Origin: Variovorax terrae | GTDB lineage: Bacteria; Pseudomonadota; Gammaproteobacteria; Burkholderiales; Burkholderiaceae_C | Assembly (NCBI RefSeq): GCF_022809125.1 | Contig: NZ_JALGBI010000003.1 | Location: forward strand, 62,001-126,000 | Length of the DNA stretch: 64,000 nucleotides | Reading direction: 5' to 3' | Part shown: piece by piece, positions 34,999-43,626 of the stretch | Position numbering within the stretch: position 1 is the stretch's first letter | Layout of the letters: each line of letters starts with the position of its first letter | Notes under the pieces: model-generated | What the model was told of the DNA's origin: nothing | The model's input: only the letters and a program-made list of their open reading frames with translations | The model's database searches: none | Translations under genes and position numbers: made by a program

Positions 34999-36282
34999 AT
35001 GAAGCGCGGTTTTTACACCATCATGTCAGCCCAGTTTTTCAGTTCACTGGCTGACAACGCTATTTTCGTGGCTGCCGTCGAACTGCTGCGCACCAATGGC
35101 TCTCCCGAGTGGCAGCGCGCGGCCCTGGTGCCGATGTTCGCGCTGTTCTATGTGATCCTCGCGCCCTGGCTGGGCGCGTTCGCCGATGCGCTGCCCAAGG
35201 GCCGGGTGATGTTCATCAGCAACGCGATCAAGGTGGTGGGCTGCCTGCTGATGCTGTTCGGCCTGCACCCGCTCTTGGCCTATGCCGTGATCGGGCTCGG
35301 GGCCGCGGCCTACTCGCCGGCCAAGTACGGCATCCTCACCGAGCTGCTGCCGGCCTCGCAGCTGGTCAAGGCCAACGGCTGGATCGAGGGGCTGACAATC
35401 GCCTCCATCATCCTGGGCGTGCTGCTGGGCGGCCAGCTGGTCGGGCACCACATGTCGAGCATGCTGCTGTCGTTCGACTTCCCCTTCATCGACACCGGCA
35501 TCGACACGCCGCCCGAAGCCGCCATCCTGGTGCTGGTGTTCGTGTTCCTGGTCGCGGCCTGGTTCAACACGCGCATCCCGCACACCGGGGTGGAGATGCG
35601 CCCGCTGCCGCGCAACCCGCTGGATCTGCTGCCGGACTTCTGGAGCTGCAACTCGCGCCTGTGGCGCGACAAGCTGGGCCAGATCTCGCTGTCCACCACC
35701 ACGCTGTTCTGGGGCGCGGGCGGCAACCTCAAGTTCATCGTGCTGGCCTGGGCCGCCGTGGCCCTGGGCTACAACACCACGCAGGCCTCCGCGCTGACCG
35801 GCGTGGTAGCCATCGGCACGGCGGTGGGCGCCATCGTGGCCTCCATGCGCATGCGGCTGGACATGGCGACGCGCGTGATTCCCATGGGCATCTCGATGGG
35901 CCTGCTGCTGGTGCTGATGAACTTCATCCACAACGTGTGGCTGGCCGTGCCTTTCCTGATCCTGCTGGGCGGCCTGGGCGGCTTCCTCGTGGTGCCGATG
36001 AATGCGCTGCTGCAGCACCGCGGCCACAACCTGATGGGCGCCGGCCGCTCGATCGCGGTGCAGAACTTCAACGAGCAGGCCTGCATCCTGGGCCTGGGCG
36101 CGTTCTACAGCCTGTCGATCAAGCTGGGCCTGTCGGTGTTCGGCGCGATCACCGCGTTCGGCGTGGTGGTGGCGGGCGTGATGTGGCTGATCAAGAACTG
36201 GCACGACAACAACTGCGTGCGGTACCGCGAGGAGGTCGACCACCTGCTCGACATCGCGCGGCACGATAATATGCACGGCTGA
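34999..36282 (+). CDS. lplT: Lysophospholipid transporter LplT
   Basis: This is a 12-helix MFS-type flippase of 427 residues that moves lysophospholipids inward across the inner membrane for re-acylation. Typical patterns are FYTIMSAQFFSSLADNAIFV at the N-terminus, SPAKYGILTELLPASQLVKANGWIEG (shown here in two overlapping pieces: SPAKYGILTELLPASQ and LVKANGWIEG), and GGLGGFLVVPMNALLQHRGH. No ribosome-binding site is obvious. The start is ATG at 34999; a TTG one codon upstream is possible. It faces alr across 134 bases. No acyltransferase aas gene is adjacent. Confidence 0.92.
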   Translation: MKRGFYTIMSAQFFSSLADNAIFVAAVELLRTNGSPEWQRAALVPMFALFYVILAPWLGAFADALPKGRVMFISNAIKVVGCLLMLFGLHPLLAYAVIGLGAAAYSPAKYGILTELLPASQLVKANGWIEGLTIASIILGVLLGGQLVGHHMSSMLLSFDFPFIDTGIDTPPEAAILVLVFVFLVAAWFNTRIPHTGVEMRPLPRNPLDLLPDFWSCNSRLWRDKLGQISLSTTTLFWGAGGNLKFIVLAWAAVALGYNTTQASALTGVVAIGTAVGAIVASMRMRLDMATRVIPMGISMGLLLVLMNFIHNVWLAVPFLILLGGLGGFLVVPMNALLQHRGHNLMGAGRSIAVQNFNEQACILGLGAFYSLSIKLGLSVFGAITAFGVVVAGVMWLIKNWHDNNCVRYREEVDHLLDIARHDNMHG

Positions 36283-36378
36283 TCCAGGGGCCCTGCGGGC
36301 TGCGCCCGCTCCCTGTTTCCAGATGCCCGCTTCCTCTGCGCCCCGGCCCCCTTTCCCGCCGCGGCGCCCGCCCCCACC

Positions 36379-37275
36379 ATGAACCCCCTGCTGCCCGCCC
36401 TCGCCCTCCTGTTCAACGCCTTCGTCTGGGGCATTTCGTGGTGGCCGTTTCGCCTGCTGGAAAGCCATGGCCTGCATCCGCTGTGGGCCACGGCCATCAT
36501 CTATGTGTTCTCGCTGGCCTGCGTGCTGGCGCTGCGCCCGAACGCCTGGCGCGGCTTCGCGGGGCACCCGGCGCTGTGGCTGCTGGCGCTCTCCTCGGGC
36601 ATCACCAACATGGGCTTCAACTGGGCCGTGACGGTGGGCGACGTGGTGCGCGTGGTGCTGCTGTTCTACCTGATGCCGGCCTGGACCGTGCTGCTGGCCT
36701 GGCTGGTGCTGGGCGAGAAGCCGGCCCCGGCCTCGCTGCTGCGCATGGCCCTGGCGCTGGCGGGCGTGGTGATCGTGCTCAGGACCGAGCACTCGGCCTG
36801 GCCGGTGCCCGAGGGCTATGCCGACTGGCTGGCGCTGCTGGGCGGCTTCAGCTTCGCGCTGACCAACATTCTGCTGCGCCGGCTGCACCGCGCGCCGCCC
36901 GAGTCGCGCGTGGTGGCGATGTTCAGCGGCGGCACGCTGACGGCCTGCGGCGCCGCGCTGATCGGCATGACGCAGGGCCTGGTGAGCGCGCCGCCGGCGC
37001 CCGCCACGGCCTGGCTGCTGGTGGCGGGGCTGCTGAGCCTGGGCTTCCTGGCCGGCAACATCGCGCTGCAGTTCGGCGCCTCGCGCCTGAACGCGCACAC
37101 CACGGCGCTGGTGATGCTGTCCGAGGTGGTGTTCGCCAGCGTGTCGGCCGTGGTGCTGGGCGCGGCCGAGCTGCCGGGGCGCATTCTGGTGGGCGGCTCG
37201 CTGATCCTGCTGGCGGCGCTGTGGTCCGCGCTGTCGCCAAGCCCGGCCGAGGCCCCGCTCAGCGCGGCTTCCTGA
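36379..37275 (+). CDS. EamA-family (DMT) transporter
   Basis: This is a 298-residue membrane protein with about ten helices in two EamA repeats. The first opens LLFNAFVWGISWWPFRLLES, and the second follows GFSFALTNILLRRLHRAPPE. It ends with a short polar tail. Members export amino acids or metabolites. It follows lplT in the same direction after 96 bases. The 3' end overlaps the convergent response regulator gene by 17 bases. Confidence 0.9.
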   Translation: MNPLLPALALLFNAFVWGISWWPFRLLESHGLHPLWATAIIYVFSLACVLALRPNAWRGFAGHPALWLLALSSGITNMGFNWAVTVGDVVRVVLLFYLMPAWTVLLAWLVLGEKPAPASLLRMALALAGVVIVLRTEHSAWPVPEGYADWLALLGGFSFALTNILLRRLHRAPPESRVVAMFSGGTLTACGAALIGMTQGLVSAPPAPATAWLLVAGLLSLGFLAGNIALQFGASRLNAHTTALVMLSEVVFASVSAVVLGAAELPGRILVGGSLILLAALWSALSPSPAEAPLSAAS

Positions 37276-38110
37276 GGGCGTCGGGGTTGGGAATACTGGT
37301 GCCCAGGTCGGTGTGCTGGAAGCCGCGCTGGATCTGGGTGTCGTACCGGCTCAGGATGCCCACCAGATCGCTTTCGTCCAGCGGCTTGACGAGGTAGGCG
37401 TCGCAGCCGGCCAGCGAGCCCTTGATCTTGTCGATGGCGCCGCCGCGGCTGGTCAGCAGCACGACCACGGGCGGCTTGCCGTCGGGGTAGCTGCGCTGCT
37501 TGATGGCGCGGCAGGTCTGGTAGCCGTCCATGCCCGTCATCACCACGTCGAGAAAAACGAAGCGGTAGGGCCGCGCGGCCAGCCGCTCCAGCGCCTGTTC
37601 GCCGCTGTGCACCATCTCGGCCTTGAAGCCGAAGCGGCGCAGGCTGTTCTGCATGAAGCGCAGGGCGGTGTCGCTGTCGTCCACCACCAGGATGCCGTCG
37701 TCGTCGGGCTGCGGGCGCGCCGCGGGCGGCTGCCGGTCGGTCGGCGCAAAGGGCCGGGTGTCGGCGAAGCCGGGCACCAGGGCGGACGGCGCCGCGGCGG
37801 CGCGCGGCACCAGCATCTGGTCGATGGCCGTGAGCAGGCTCATGAGCTTGATCGGGCGCGGCTGGCGCGGCCAGCCGCTGCCGCCGTCCGACGCGCCGAC
37901 CAGCAGCACATGCTGCGCCGGCGGCTTTGCGAGCAGCCCCTGCAGGACGGCCGCGTCATCGGCATTGGCGATGAGGAGCACCGCCTGCGCCGCGTCGTCG
38001 ACGATCTGGTAGCCGTTCTGGCGCCGGGCGGCCAGCCGGAAGAAGGATTCGAAGGTCGTCCGCTCGAAGGCCGAGAAACCCAGCAGGGCAATGGGATACG
38101 GTGTGTTCAT
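37259..38110 (-). CDS. Response regulator with degenerate N-terminal receiver-like domain
   Basis: This is a 283-residue protein. The C-terminal half (about 138-260) is a complete receiver domain: LVVDDSDTAL, the phospho-aspartate D188 in FVFLDVVMTGMDGYQ, LLTSR and the lysine in AYLVKPLDESDL. The N-terminal 105 residues resemble a receiver fold but lack the acidic pocket. A Pro/Ala-rich linker joins them. No output domain is present, so it likely acts by protein contact, as CheY/PilG-type regulators do. It is divergent from the glutathione peroxidase gene. Confidence 0.85.
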   Translation of the reverse strand: MNTPYPIALLGFSAFERTTFESFFRLAARRQNGYQIVDDAAQAVLLIANADDAAVLQGLLAKPPAQHVLLVGASDGGSGWPRQPRPIKLMSLLTAIDQMLVPRAAAAPSALVPGFADTRPFAPTDRQPPAARPQPDDDGILVVDDSDTALRFMQNSLRRFGFKAEMVHSGEQALERLAARPYRFVFLDVVMTGMDGYQTCRAIKQRSYPDGKPPVVVLLTSRGGAIDKIKGSLAGCDAYLVKPLDESDLVGILSRYDTQIQRGFQHTDLGTSIPNPDALRKPR

Positions 38111-38247
38111 GGTGTGGTGGCGCTTGCTGTCCCTCTTCCTCTTGTTCGCCCCGCGTTGGGCATCCCCCTCTGCTTGCCGCAGCTTCCCGATTATGGCGAA
38201 AATGGCCTGAGGCCCAGTGTGGTGCCGCCCTTCTTCCGGAGCCCTTC

Positions 38248-38733
<486 letters not shown>

Positions 38734-38760
38734 TCTGCCTTTTTTCAGGCAGAAACCGCC

Positions 38761-38813
38761 CGAGGTCCAGGTGGGGCGGTCATTTTCTGCTATCAATTCT
38801 GAAGTAAATGGCA
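38761..38813 (+). repeat. Family A dispersed repeat, copy A6
   Basis: GAGGTCCAGGTGGGGCGGTC, then ATTTTCT and the core GCTATCAATTCTGAAGTA. It lies between the convergent glutathione peroxidase and WYL-regulator genes. Here it is wholly intergenic. Confidence 0.85.
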
Positions 38814-38820
38814 TGCCGCG

Positions 38821-39534
38821 TCACGGCGCGGTGCCCGTCGCGCCCCACTGGCGCTGCTCGTCCTCGTGGCGGCGCAGCAGGTCGGCCAGCGTGCGGCCCG
38901 GCTCGTCGCGGAAATGCTCGTCGAGCGTGCGCACGAAGCTGACGCGGTCGACACGGAAGCTGCGGAAATCCTGCCGCTGCTCGCACCAGGCGGCCAGCGT
39001 CCAGACCTTGCCCCAGTAGAAGCAGCCCAGCGGACGCAGGATGCGTTCGCTGGGCTTGTCGTCCTGGTCGCGATAGTGGATGAACAGCTTGCGCCGCGAC
39101 TGCACCGCCTCGCGCAGGGTCTGCAGCGTGCGCTGGGCCGTGGGCCCCAGCCCCACGGCGGGGGCGAAGATCGCCAGGCTCTCGGCCGCCACGCGGGCAT
39201 CGACCGGCAACAGCGGCAGGATCTTGCCGAGCGCGTCCTGCGCCGCGCGGGCCAGCGCCGGGTCGAGCCAGGCCTCGGCCAGCCGCACCGAGGCCACCAG
39301 CGCCTTGGCCTCGTCCTGGGTGAACATCATCGGCGGCAGGTCGAAGCCGGCGCCCAGCCGGTAGCCCACGCCGGCCTCGCCCTCGATCGGCACGCCCTGG
39401 TGCTGCAGGTCGGCCACGTCGCGGTAGATGGTGCGCTCGGACACCTCCAGCCGGCCGGCCAGGAAGGCCGCCGTGGTCAGGCGGCGGCCACGGATGAGCT
39501 GGACGAGATGGAACAGTCGGTCGGCGCGGCGCAT
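38821..39534 (-). CDS. YafY-type HTH/WYL transcriptional regulator
   Basis: This is a 237-residue regulator. An N-terminal HTH_11 domain (residues 1-60, RADRLFHLVQLIRGRRLTTA, then LEVSERTIYRDVADLQHQGV) precedes a WYL ligand-binding domain (about 130-220) with LFIHYRDQDDKPSERILRPL and CFYWGKVWTLAAWCEQRQDF. WYL domains sense nucleic acids or small ligands, and many members regulate defence or stress genes. The target is not evident; the DUF4148 gene is divergent from it. Confidence 0.9.
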   Translation of the reverse strand: MRRADRLFHLVQLIRGRRLTTAAFLAGRLEVSERTIYRDVADLQHQGVPIEGEAGVGYRLGAGFDLPPMMFTQDEAKALVASVRLAEAWLDPALARAAQDALGKILPLLPVDARVAAESLAIFAPAVGLGPTAQRTLQTLREAVQSRRKLFIHYRDQDDKPSERILRPLGCFYWGKVWTLAAWCEQRQDFRSFRVDRVSFVRTLDEHFRDEPGRTLADLLRRHEDEQRQWGATGTAP

Positions 39535-39766
39535 GGTGATAAATCGTGCTGAATCAGGAATTAAATGGTTACATATTTAAGAATTATTGCAATTACCGCA
39601 ATGTGTAATTTCATACTTCGTAGTTTTTCTTTCTTCGTTCGGCATCTACAGTTGAGCCATCGATGAGCCGCAATCAAAACAACGACTCACCGAGGCTGGA
39701 CAAGACGGGGTTGAGATGGAGCCCGACCTGCCCGGAAACGTCAATCGATTTTTGAAAGGAACCATC
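39535..39766. promoter_or_regulatory. AT-rich divergent promoter region
   Basis: This 232-base gap between the WYL regulator and the DUF4148 gene is markedly A+T-rich from 39540 to 39640 (for example ATGGTTACATATTTAAGAAT). It includes the partial palindrome TTGCAATTACCGCAATGTG. It probably contains promoters in both directions. A 30-codon ORF inside it (39663-39755) lacks a ribosome-binding site. Confidence 0.5.
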
Positions 39767-40069
39767 ATGAACCGCACCCTGATCGCTACCGCCCTGATTG
39801 CCGCCGCCACCATGGCATCGACCGCCAGCTTCGCCGCCGGCGAAGCCGACTACGCCGAACAGCAGCAGCATGTGAACAGCACGCTCACCCGTGCCGAAGT
39901 CAAGACGGCCGCAGCCCAGGTTTCCAAGAACTTCAACTGGGAGCCCAACGGTTCGCGCGTGGCGCCCCGTGTGGCGTCCGGCACCAGCCGCCTGGACGTG
40001 CGCAACGAGGCCGTCGCCGCCAACCGCGCCGGCAAGATCGGTGAAGGCGAACTGGGCATGATGCTCTAA
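39767..40069 (+). CDS. DUF4148-like small exported protein
   Basis: This is a 100-residue secreted protein. It has a clear Sec signal (MNRTLIATALIAAATMASTA, cleavage after SFA) and a mature part of about 75 residues with LTRAEVKTAAAQVSKNFNWE. The LTRAEV pattern is typical of DUF4148 proteins, which are numerous in Burkholderiales and of unknown role. I chose the ATG at 39767 because GAAAGGA lies 7 bases upstream. A good terminator follows. Confidence 0.8.
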   Translation: MNRTLIATALIAAATMASTASFAAGEADYAEQQQHVNSTLTRAEVKTAAAQVSKNFNWEPNGSRVAPRVASGTSRLDVRNEAVAANRAGKIGEGELGMML

Positions 40070-40088
40070 GCAGCCTGCCCCCTGCCCG

Positions 40089-40122
40089 AGGCGGCCTTGC
40101 GCAAGCAGGCCGCCTTTTTCTT
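40089..40122 (+). terminator. Intrinsic terminator after DUF4148 gene
   Basis: GGCGGCCT pairs with AGGCCGCC around a 9-base loop, followed by TTTTTC. It lies 20 bases after the stop of the exported-protein gene. Confidence 0.85.
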
Positions 40123-40283
40123 TGCCGCCTCGCGCCGCGACGCCGGAGGACGGTCCCTGAACCAAGCCCCGGGGCATCTCAGCCTTTCTTGGCCGGCCGG
40201 ACCGGGCCGCGTGCCGCCACAGGCCGCGGCAAGGCCGCCCGCACCGCCCGCGCGGCCGGCACGCCTGCTTTCGAAGGTCTTTT
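40123..40283 (-). other. Gap with possible relic of an EVE-protein tail
   Basis: No gene is assigned between the terminator and repeat copy A7. On the minus strand, 40179-40280 keeps an open frame for a Lys/Arg/Pro/Ala-rich sequence (PKRPSKAGVPAARAV, ending RPAKKG, stop at 40179). That is out of frame with the EVE gene upstream because of the repeat between them. Confidence 0.35.
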
Positions 40284-40337
40284 AGGCCTGGGGTCCTTGT
40301 CCAGCCGTTGCATGTAGCTATTAAAAATGTAGCAAAA
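40284..40337 (+). repeat. Family A dispersed repeat, copy A7
   Basis: GGCCTGGGGTCCTTGTCC, then AGCCGTTGCAT and the core GTAGCTATTAAAAATGTAGC. The left arm matches A1 and A9. It overlaps the 3' end of the EVE-domain gene and provides its stop codon. Confidence 0.85.
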
Positions 40338-40764
40338 CACGAGACGCCTCCATGGCCTCGGCGATCCGCCGCATGTCGCTGTCACCGATCTCGAACAGGC
40401 CGAAGCGGAATTTGTAGCCCCAATGCTGCCGGTCGTCCACGAATTCCAGTACGTCCAGCAAGGGCAGGATCGACGCCTCGCGCGCCGGCACATAGGCCAC
40501 GCCGCGCCGGTAGGGCACGAAGCCGCCACCCATGTCGAAGGCATAGGGCTCGCCGGGCTGCACCACGCCGATGCTCACGAAGCTCTGGCAGCGCGGCCCG
40601 CCGCCCATCGCGAGGCCGGGCGCGTAATAGGCCACGCGGTCGCCCGGCCGCACGCGGCGGATCGGCGCGAGCCGGCCGTGGCACACCTGCATGAAGCCGC
40701 CGCCCGCATCGTCGCGGCCGCGCCGCGCATGCTCGGCGCTGGCCACCGCAATCCAGTTCCTCAT
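40321..40764 (-). CDS. EVE-domain (PUA-like) protein
   Basis: This is a 147-residue protein of the EVE/PUA-like fold, which binds modified bases. It begins MRNWIAVASAEHARRGRDDA and contains FMQVCHGRLAPIRRVRPGDR, VAYYAPG and MGGGFVPYRRGVAY. EVE proteins are linked to restriction and modified-DNA recognition, but no such system is nearby. The ATG at 40764 is chosen; a TTG at 40770 overlaps the stop of the VOC gene. The last residues and the stop come from repeat copy A7, so the native C-terminus may have been replaced. Confidence 0.85.
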   Translation of the reverse strand: MRNWIAVASAEHARRGRDDAGGGFMQVCHGRLAPIRRVRPGDRVAYYAPGLAMGGGPRCQSFVSIGVVQPGEPYAFDMGGGFVPYRRGVAYVPAREASILPLLDVLEFVDDRQHWGYKFRFGLFEIGDSDMRRIAEAMEASRVLLHF

Positions 40765-40766
40765 GC

Positions 40767-41147
40767 TCAAGCCGGCGCGTGCAGGCCGACCCGGTTGCCT
40801 TCGGTGTCGATGATGTGGGCGAAGAACCCCAGGCCCGGCGGCAGCGCGGTCTTGGGCGTGTGGATGCGCCCGCCGGCGGGCTGCACGCGCGCCAGCACCG
40901 CGTCGATCGACGGGCCCGCGTTCAGGTAGCCCAGCGTGCCGCCCTCGCCGGGCCGCGCGGCGCCGGGGCCGGCCTGCAGCGCGCCGCGCACCGCCTCCTC
41001 GCCATCGGCCGGGAACACCGCCATCTCCATGCCGGGGCCGCCGTAGTTCTCGCGCACGAGCGCGGCGCCCAGCAGGCGCTCGTAGAACGCCTGCGCCCGG
41101 TCGATCTGCGCGCAGGGAATCTCAAACCAGTTGAGGGCGTGTTGCAT
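40767..41147 (-). CDS. VOC-family (glyoxalase-like) protein
   Basis: This is a 126-residue protein of the vicinal-oxygen-chelate fold. It has NWFEIPCAQIDRAQAFYERL (residues 6-25), YLNAGPSIDAVLARVQPAGG and the C-terminal FFAHIIDTEGNRVGLHAP. The pattern suits a small-molecule-binding glyoxalase/bleomycin-resistance-type protein. The EVE gene starts within a few bases of its stop. Its substrate is unknown. Confidence 0.88.
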   Translation of the reverse strand: MQHALNWFEIPCAQIDRAQAFYERLLGAALVRENYGGPGMEMAVFPADGEEAVRGALQAGPGAARPGEGGTLGYLNAGPSIDAVLARVQPAGGRIHTPKTALPPGLGFFAHIIDTEGNRVGLHAPA

Positions 41148-41213
41148 GGCCTGGCTCCTTGCCAGAAGTTGATCAGGACGCCATGCTGCGCCGCCCCTGC
41201 TGACAGCCCTCTG

Positions 41214-42458
41214 TCAGGAGACTGGCAGTGCCTCGTCCAGCAGCTCGATCCAGTGCCGCACCGGCGTGGCCGTGCCGCTTTGCAGGTGCGTGATGCAGCC
41301 GATGTTGGCCGAGAGGATGGCCTGCGGCGCCAACTCGCCCAGGTGGCCGAGCTTGCGGTCGCGCAGCTGGGTGGCAATGCCGGGGTTGAGCACCGAGTAG
41401 GTGCCGGCCGAGCCGCAGCACAGGTGCGCCTCGTTCGTGGCCGTGCGCACCTGAAAGCCCAGCGCGCCCAGGTGCTGCTCCACGCCGCCGCGCAACTGCT
41501 GGCCATGCTGCAGCGTGCAGGGCGGGTGGAAGGCCAGCAGGCCGGCGGGCGGCTTCACCCGGCCGCGCAGCGCCTGCACCAGCGCGGGCAGCAGCTCGCT
41601 CAGGTCTTTCGTCAGCGCGCTGATGCGCTGCGCCTTGGCGGCATAGGCCGGGTCGTCCTTCAGCACGTGGCCGTAGTCCTTGACCGTGACGCCGCAGCCC
41701 GAGGCGTTCATGACGATCGCCTCGACACCGGCGCCGCCGTCCTGCGGCTCGACGTGCGGCCACCAGGCGTCGATGTTGGCGCGCATCTGGGCCCTGGCGC
41801 CGTCCTGGTCGTTGAGGTGGAATTTCACCGCGCCGCAACAGCCCGCCTCGGGCGCGACCACGGCCTGGACGCCGGCTGCGTCGAGCACGCGCGCGGTGGC
41901 GCGGTTGATGTTGGGCAGCATCGCGGGCTGCACGCAGCCGGCCAGCATCAGCATCTTGCGCGCGTGCTGGCGCACGGGCCAGGCGCCGGCCTCCTGCTTC
42001 GGCGGCACCTTGGCCTGGAGTGCCGCGGGCAGCAGGCCGCGCACGCTCTGGCCGAGCTTCATCGCGGGGCCGAACAGCGGCGAGGGCAGGCCTTCCTTGA
42101 GCGCCCAGCGCAGGGCGCGTTCGGCGGCCGGGCGCGGCACTTTCTCATCGACGATCTTGCGGCCGATGTCCACCAGGTGGCCGTACTGCACGCCGCTGGG
42201 GCAGGTGCTCTCGCAGTTGCGGCAGGTCAGGCAGCGGTCCAGGTGCAGTTGCGTGGCGCGCGTGGGCGCCTCGCCCTCGAGCACCTGCTTGATGAGGTAG
42301 ATGCGCCCGCGCGGGCCGTCGAGCTCGTCGCCCAGCAGCTGGTAGGTCGGGCAGGTGGCGGTGCAGAAGCCGCAGTGCACGCACTTGCGCAGGATGGCCT
42401 CGGCCTCGGCGCCGTCGGGCGTGTTCTTGAATTCGGGAGCGAGGTTCGTCTGCATCAC
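41214..42458 (-). CDS. glcF: Glycolate oxidase iron-sulfur subunit
   Basis: This is a 414-residue Fe-S subunit that carries electrons from the flavin subunits of glycolate oxidase at the membrane. Two ferredoxin motifs, KCVHCGFCTATCPTYQ (near residues 31-45) and RCLTCRNCESTCPSGV (near 81-96), bind two [4Fe-4S] clusters. Two CCG domains follow, with GAVKFHLNDQD, CLAGCVQPAM-like LAGCVQPAMLPNINR and CCGSAGTYSVLNP. The ATG overlaps the glcE stop (ATGA). Confidence 0.95.
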   Translation of the reverse strand: MMQTNLAPEFKNTPDGAEAEAILRKCVHCGFCTATCPTYQLLGDELDGPRGRIYLIKQVLEGEAPTRATQLHLDRCLTCRNCESTCPSGVQYGHLVDIGRKIVDEKVPRPAAERALRWALKEGLPSPLFGPAMKLGQSVRGLLPAALQAKVPPKQEAGAWPVRQHARKMLMLAGCVQPAMLPNINRATARVLDAAGVQAVVAPEAGCCGAVKFHLNDQDGARAQMRANIDAWWPHVEPQDGGAGVEAIVMNASGCGVTVKDYGHVLKDDPAYAAKAQRISALTKDLSELLPALVQALRGRVKPPAGLLAFHPPCTLQHGQQLRGGVEQHLGALGFQVRTATNEAHLCCGSAGTYSVLNPGIATQLRDRKLGHLGELAPQAILSANIGCITHLQSGTATPVRHWIELLDEALPVS

Positions 42459-43573
42459 AACTCCCGGTACAGGCGGCCGCGGTTCAGGATGCCGGCCGGG
42501 TCGAACTCGGCCTTGAGCTGGCGGTGGAGACGGTCCAGCGGCGGCTTCAGGGCATCAAATCGGGCCAATGTCCTTGTCGTGGGGTCTTTTTTTGCTATGA
42601 AAAGCGTAGCATGCCCGCCAGCAGCCGCAGCCGCGGCGCGCAGGCGGGGCGCGTCCTGCGCGCTGGCGTGCACCCAGCGCTGGGCGCCGTGCCACTCGAC
42701 CAGCGGCGGCTCGGGCAGGTCCAGCACCGGCGCGGTCTGCGGCACCGAGAGGCGCCACAGATCGCGCCCGCCGCCCGCCTGGAACCAGGGCAACTGCTGC
42801 TCGCGGCACAGCGCCCAGTCGGGCGCGACCAGGGCGTTGTCCTGGCGCTCGCCGCCCAGCGTGCGGCAGGCGGCCTCGACCGCCGCCACCGCGCCGCGCA
42901 GGCGCAGGTAGAGCGTGCCCACGCCCATGTCCTCGACCCAGCAGCTCGCATTCAGCGGCAGCGGCTGGCCGCCCCAGCGGTTGAGTTGGGCCAGCGCCTC
43001 GGCCTGGTCCATCTCGAACTTCAGCGTGGCCTCGGCCGGCGCGCGCGCCAGCACCTTGAGGCTGACCTCGGCAATCAGCCCCAGCGTGCCGAGCGCGCCC
43101 ACCATCAGGCGCGAGACGTCGTAGCCCGCCACGTTCTTCATGACCTGGCCGCCGAAAGTGAGCAGCTCGCCGCGGCCATTCAGCAAAGTCATGCCGAGCA
43201 CATAGTCGCGCACCGCGCCGACGCTGGCGCGCGCCGGGCCGCTCAAGCCCGTAGCCACCATGCCGCCGACGGTCGCTGTGCTCCCTGCGGCGCTACCGAA
43301 ATGCGGCGGCTCGAACGGCAGGCACTGGCCGCGTTCGGCCAGCACGGCCTCCAGCTCGGCCAGCGGCGTGCCGGCGCGCACGGTGACCACCAGCTCGCTC
43401 GGCTCGTAGCTGGTGATGCCGGCCAGCGGCCGGGTGTCGAGCAGCTCGCCCACGGGCGGCTCACCATAGAAATCCTTGCTGCCGCCGCCGCGGATGCGCA
43501 GCGGCTGGCCGGCGGCCGCGGCGGCGCGGATGCGGTCGGCGATCTGGCTGAGGGCTGGGTCCATGAGCTGCAT
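42455..43573 (-). CDS. glcE: Glycolate oxidase FAD-binding subunit
   Basis: This is a 372-residue FAD-binding subunit. Its N-terminal FAD-binding region includes PLRIRGGGSKDFYGEPPVGE and GGMVATGLSGPARASVGAVR, then FGGQVMKNVAGYDVSRLMVG. The usual C-terminus DPAGILNRGRLYREL is present. It is normally encoded between glcD and glcF; here glcD is missing and an SMP-30 gene lies upstream. Residues 321-338 (ATLFIAKKDPTTRTLA) are encoded by family A repeat copy A8, within a surface-variable segment near the C-terminus. I place the start at 43573; an internal ATG at 43564 is possible. Confidence 0.9.
   Translation of the reverse strand: MQLMDPALSQIADRIRAAAAAGQPLRIRGGGSKDFYGEPPVGELLDTRPLAGITSYEPSELVVTVRAGTPLAELEAVLAERGQCLPFEPPHFGSAAGSTATVGGMVATGLSGPARASVGAVRDYVLGMTLLNGRGELLTFGGQVMKNVAGYDVSRLMVGALGTLGLIAEVSLKVLARAPAEATLKFEMDQAEALAQLNRWGGQPLPLNASCWVEDMGVGTLYLRLRGAVAAVEAACRTLGGERQDNALVAPDWALCREQQLPWFQAGGGRDLWRLSVPQTAPVLDLPEPPLVEWHGAQRWVHASAQDAPRLRAAAAAAGGHATLFIAKKDPTTRTLARFDALKPPLDRLHRQLKAEFDPAGILNRGRLYREL
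42561..42613 (+). repeat. Family A dispersed repeat, copy A8 (inside glcE)
   Basis: GGGCCAATGTCCTTGTC, then GTGGGGTCTTTT and the core TTTGCTATGAAAAGCGTAGC. It is antisense to glcE and read in frame as ATLFIAKKDPTTRTLA, in the same frame as copy A1 in pelA. It is visibly richer in A+T than the rest of the gene. Confidence 0.8.
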
Positions 43574-43626
43574 GGTAAGCGCGGCCGCCCCCCGGCCCGC
43601 GCACGCGGGCTGTGATCTTTTTGAAA

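Noticed and set aside
39663..39755. 30-codon ORF before the DUF4148 gene
   Set aside because: No ribosome-binding site and no recognisable features; it probably lies in the 5' leader.
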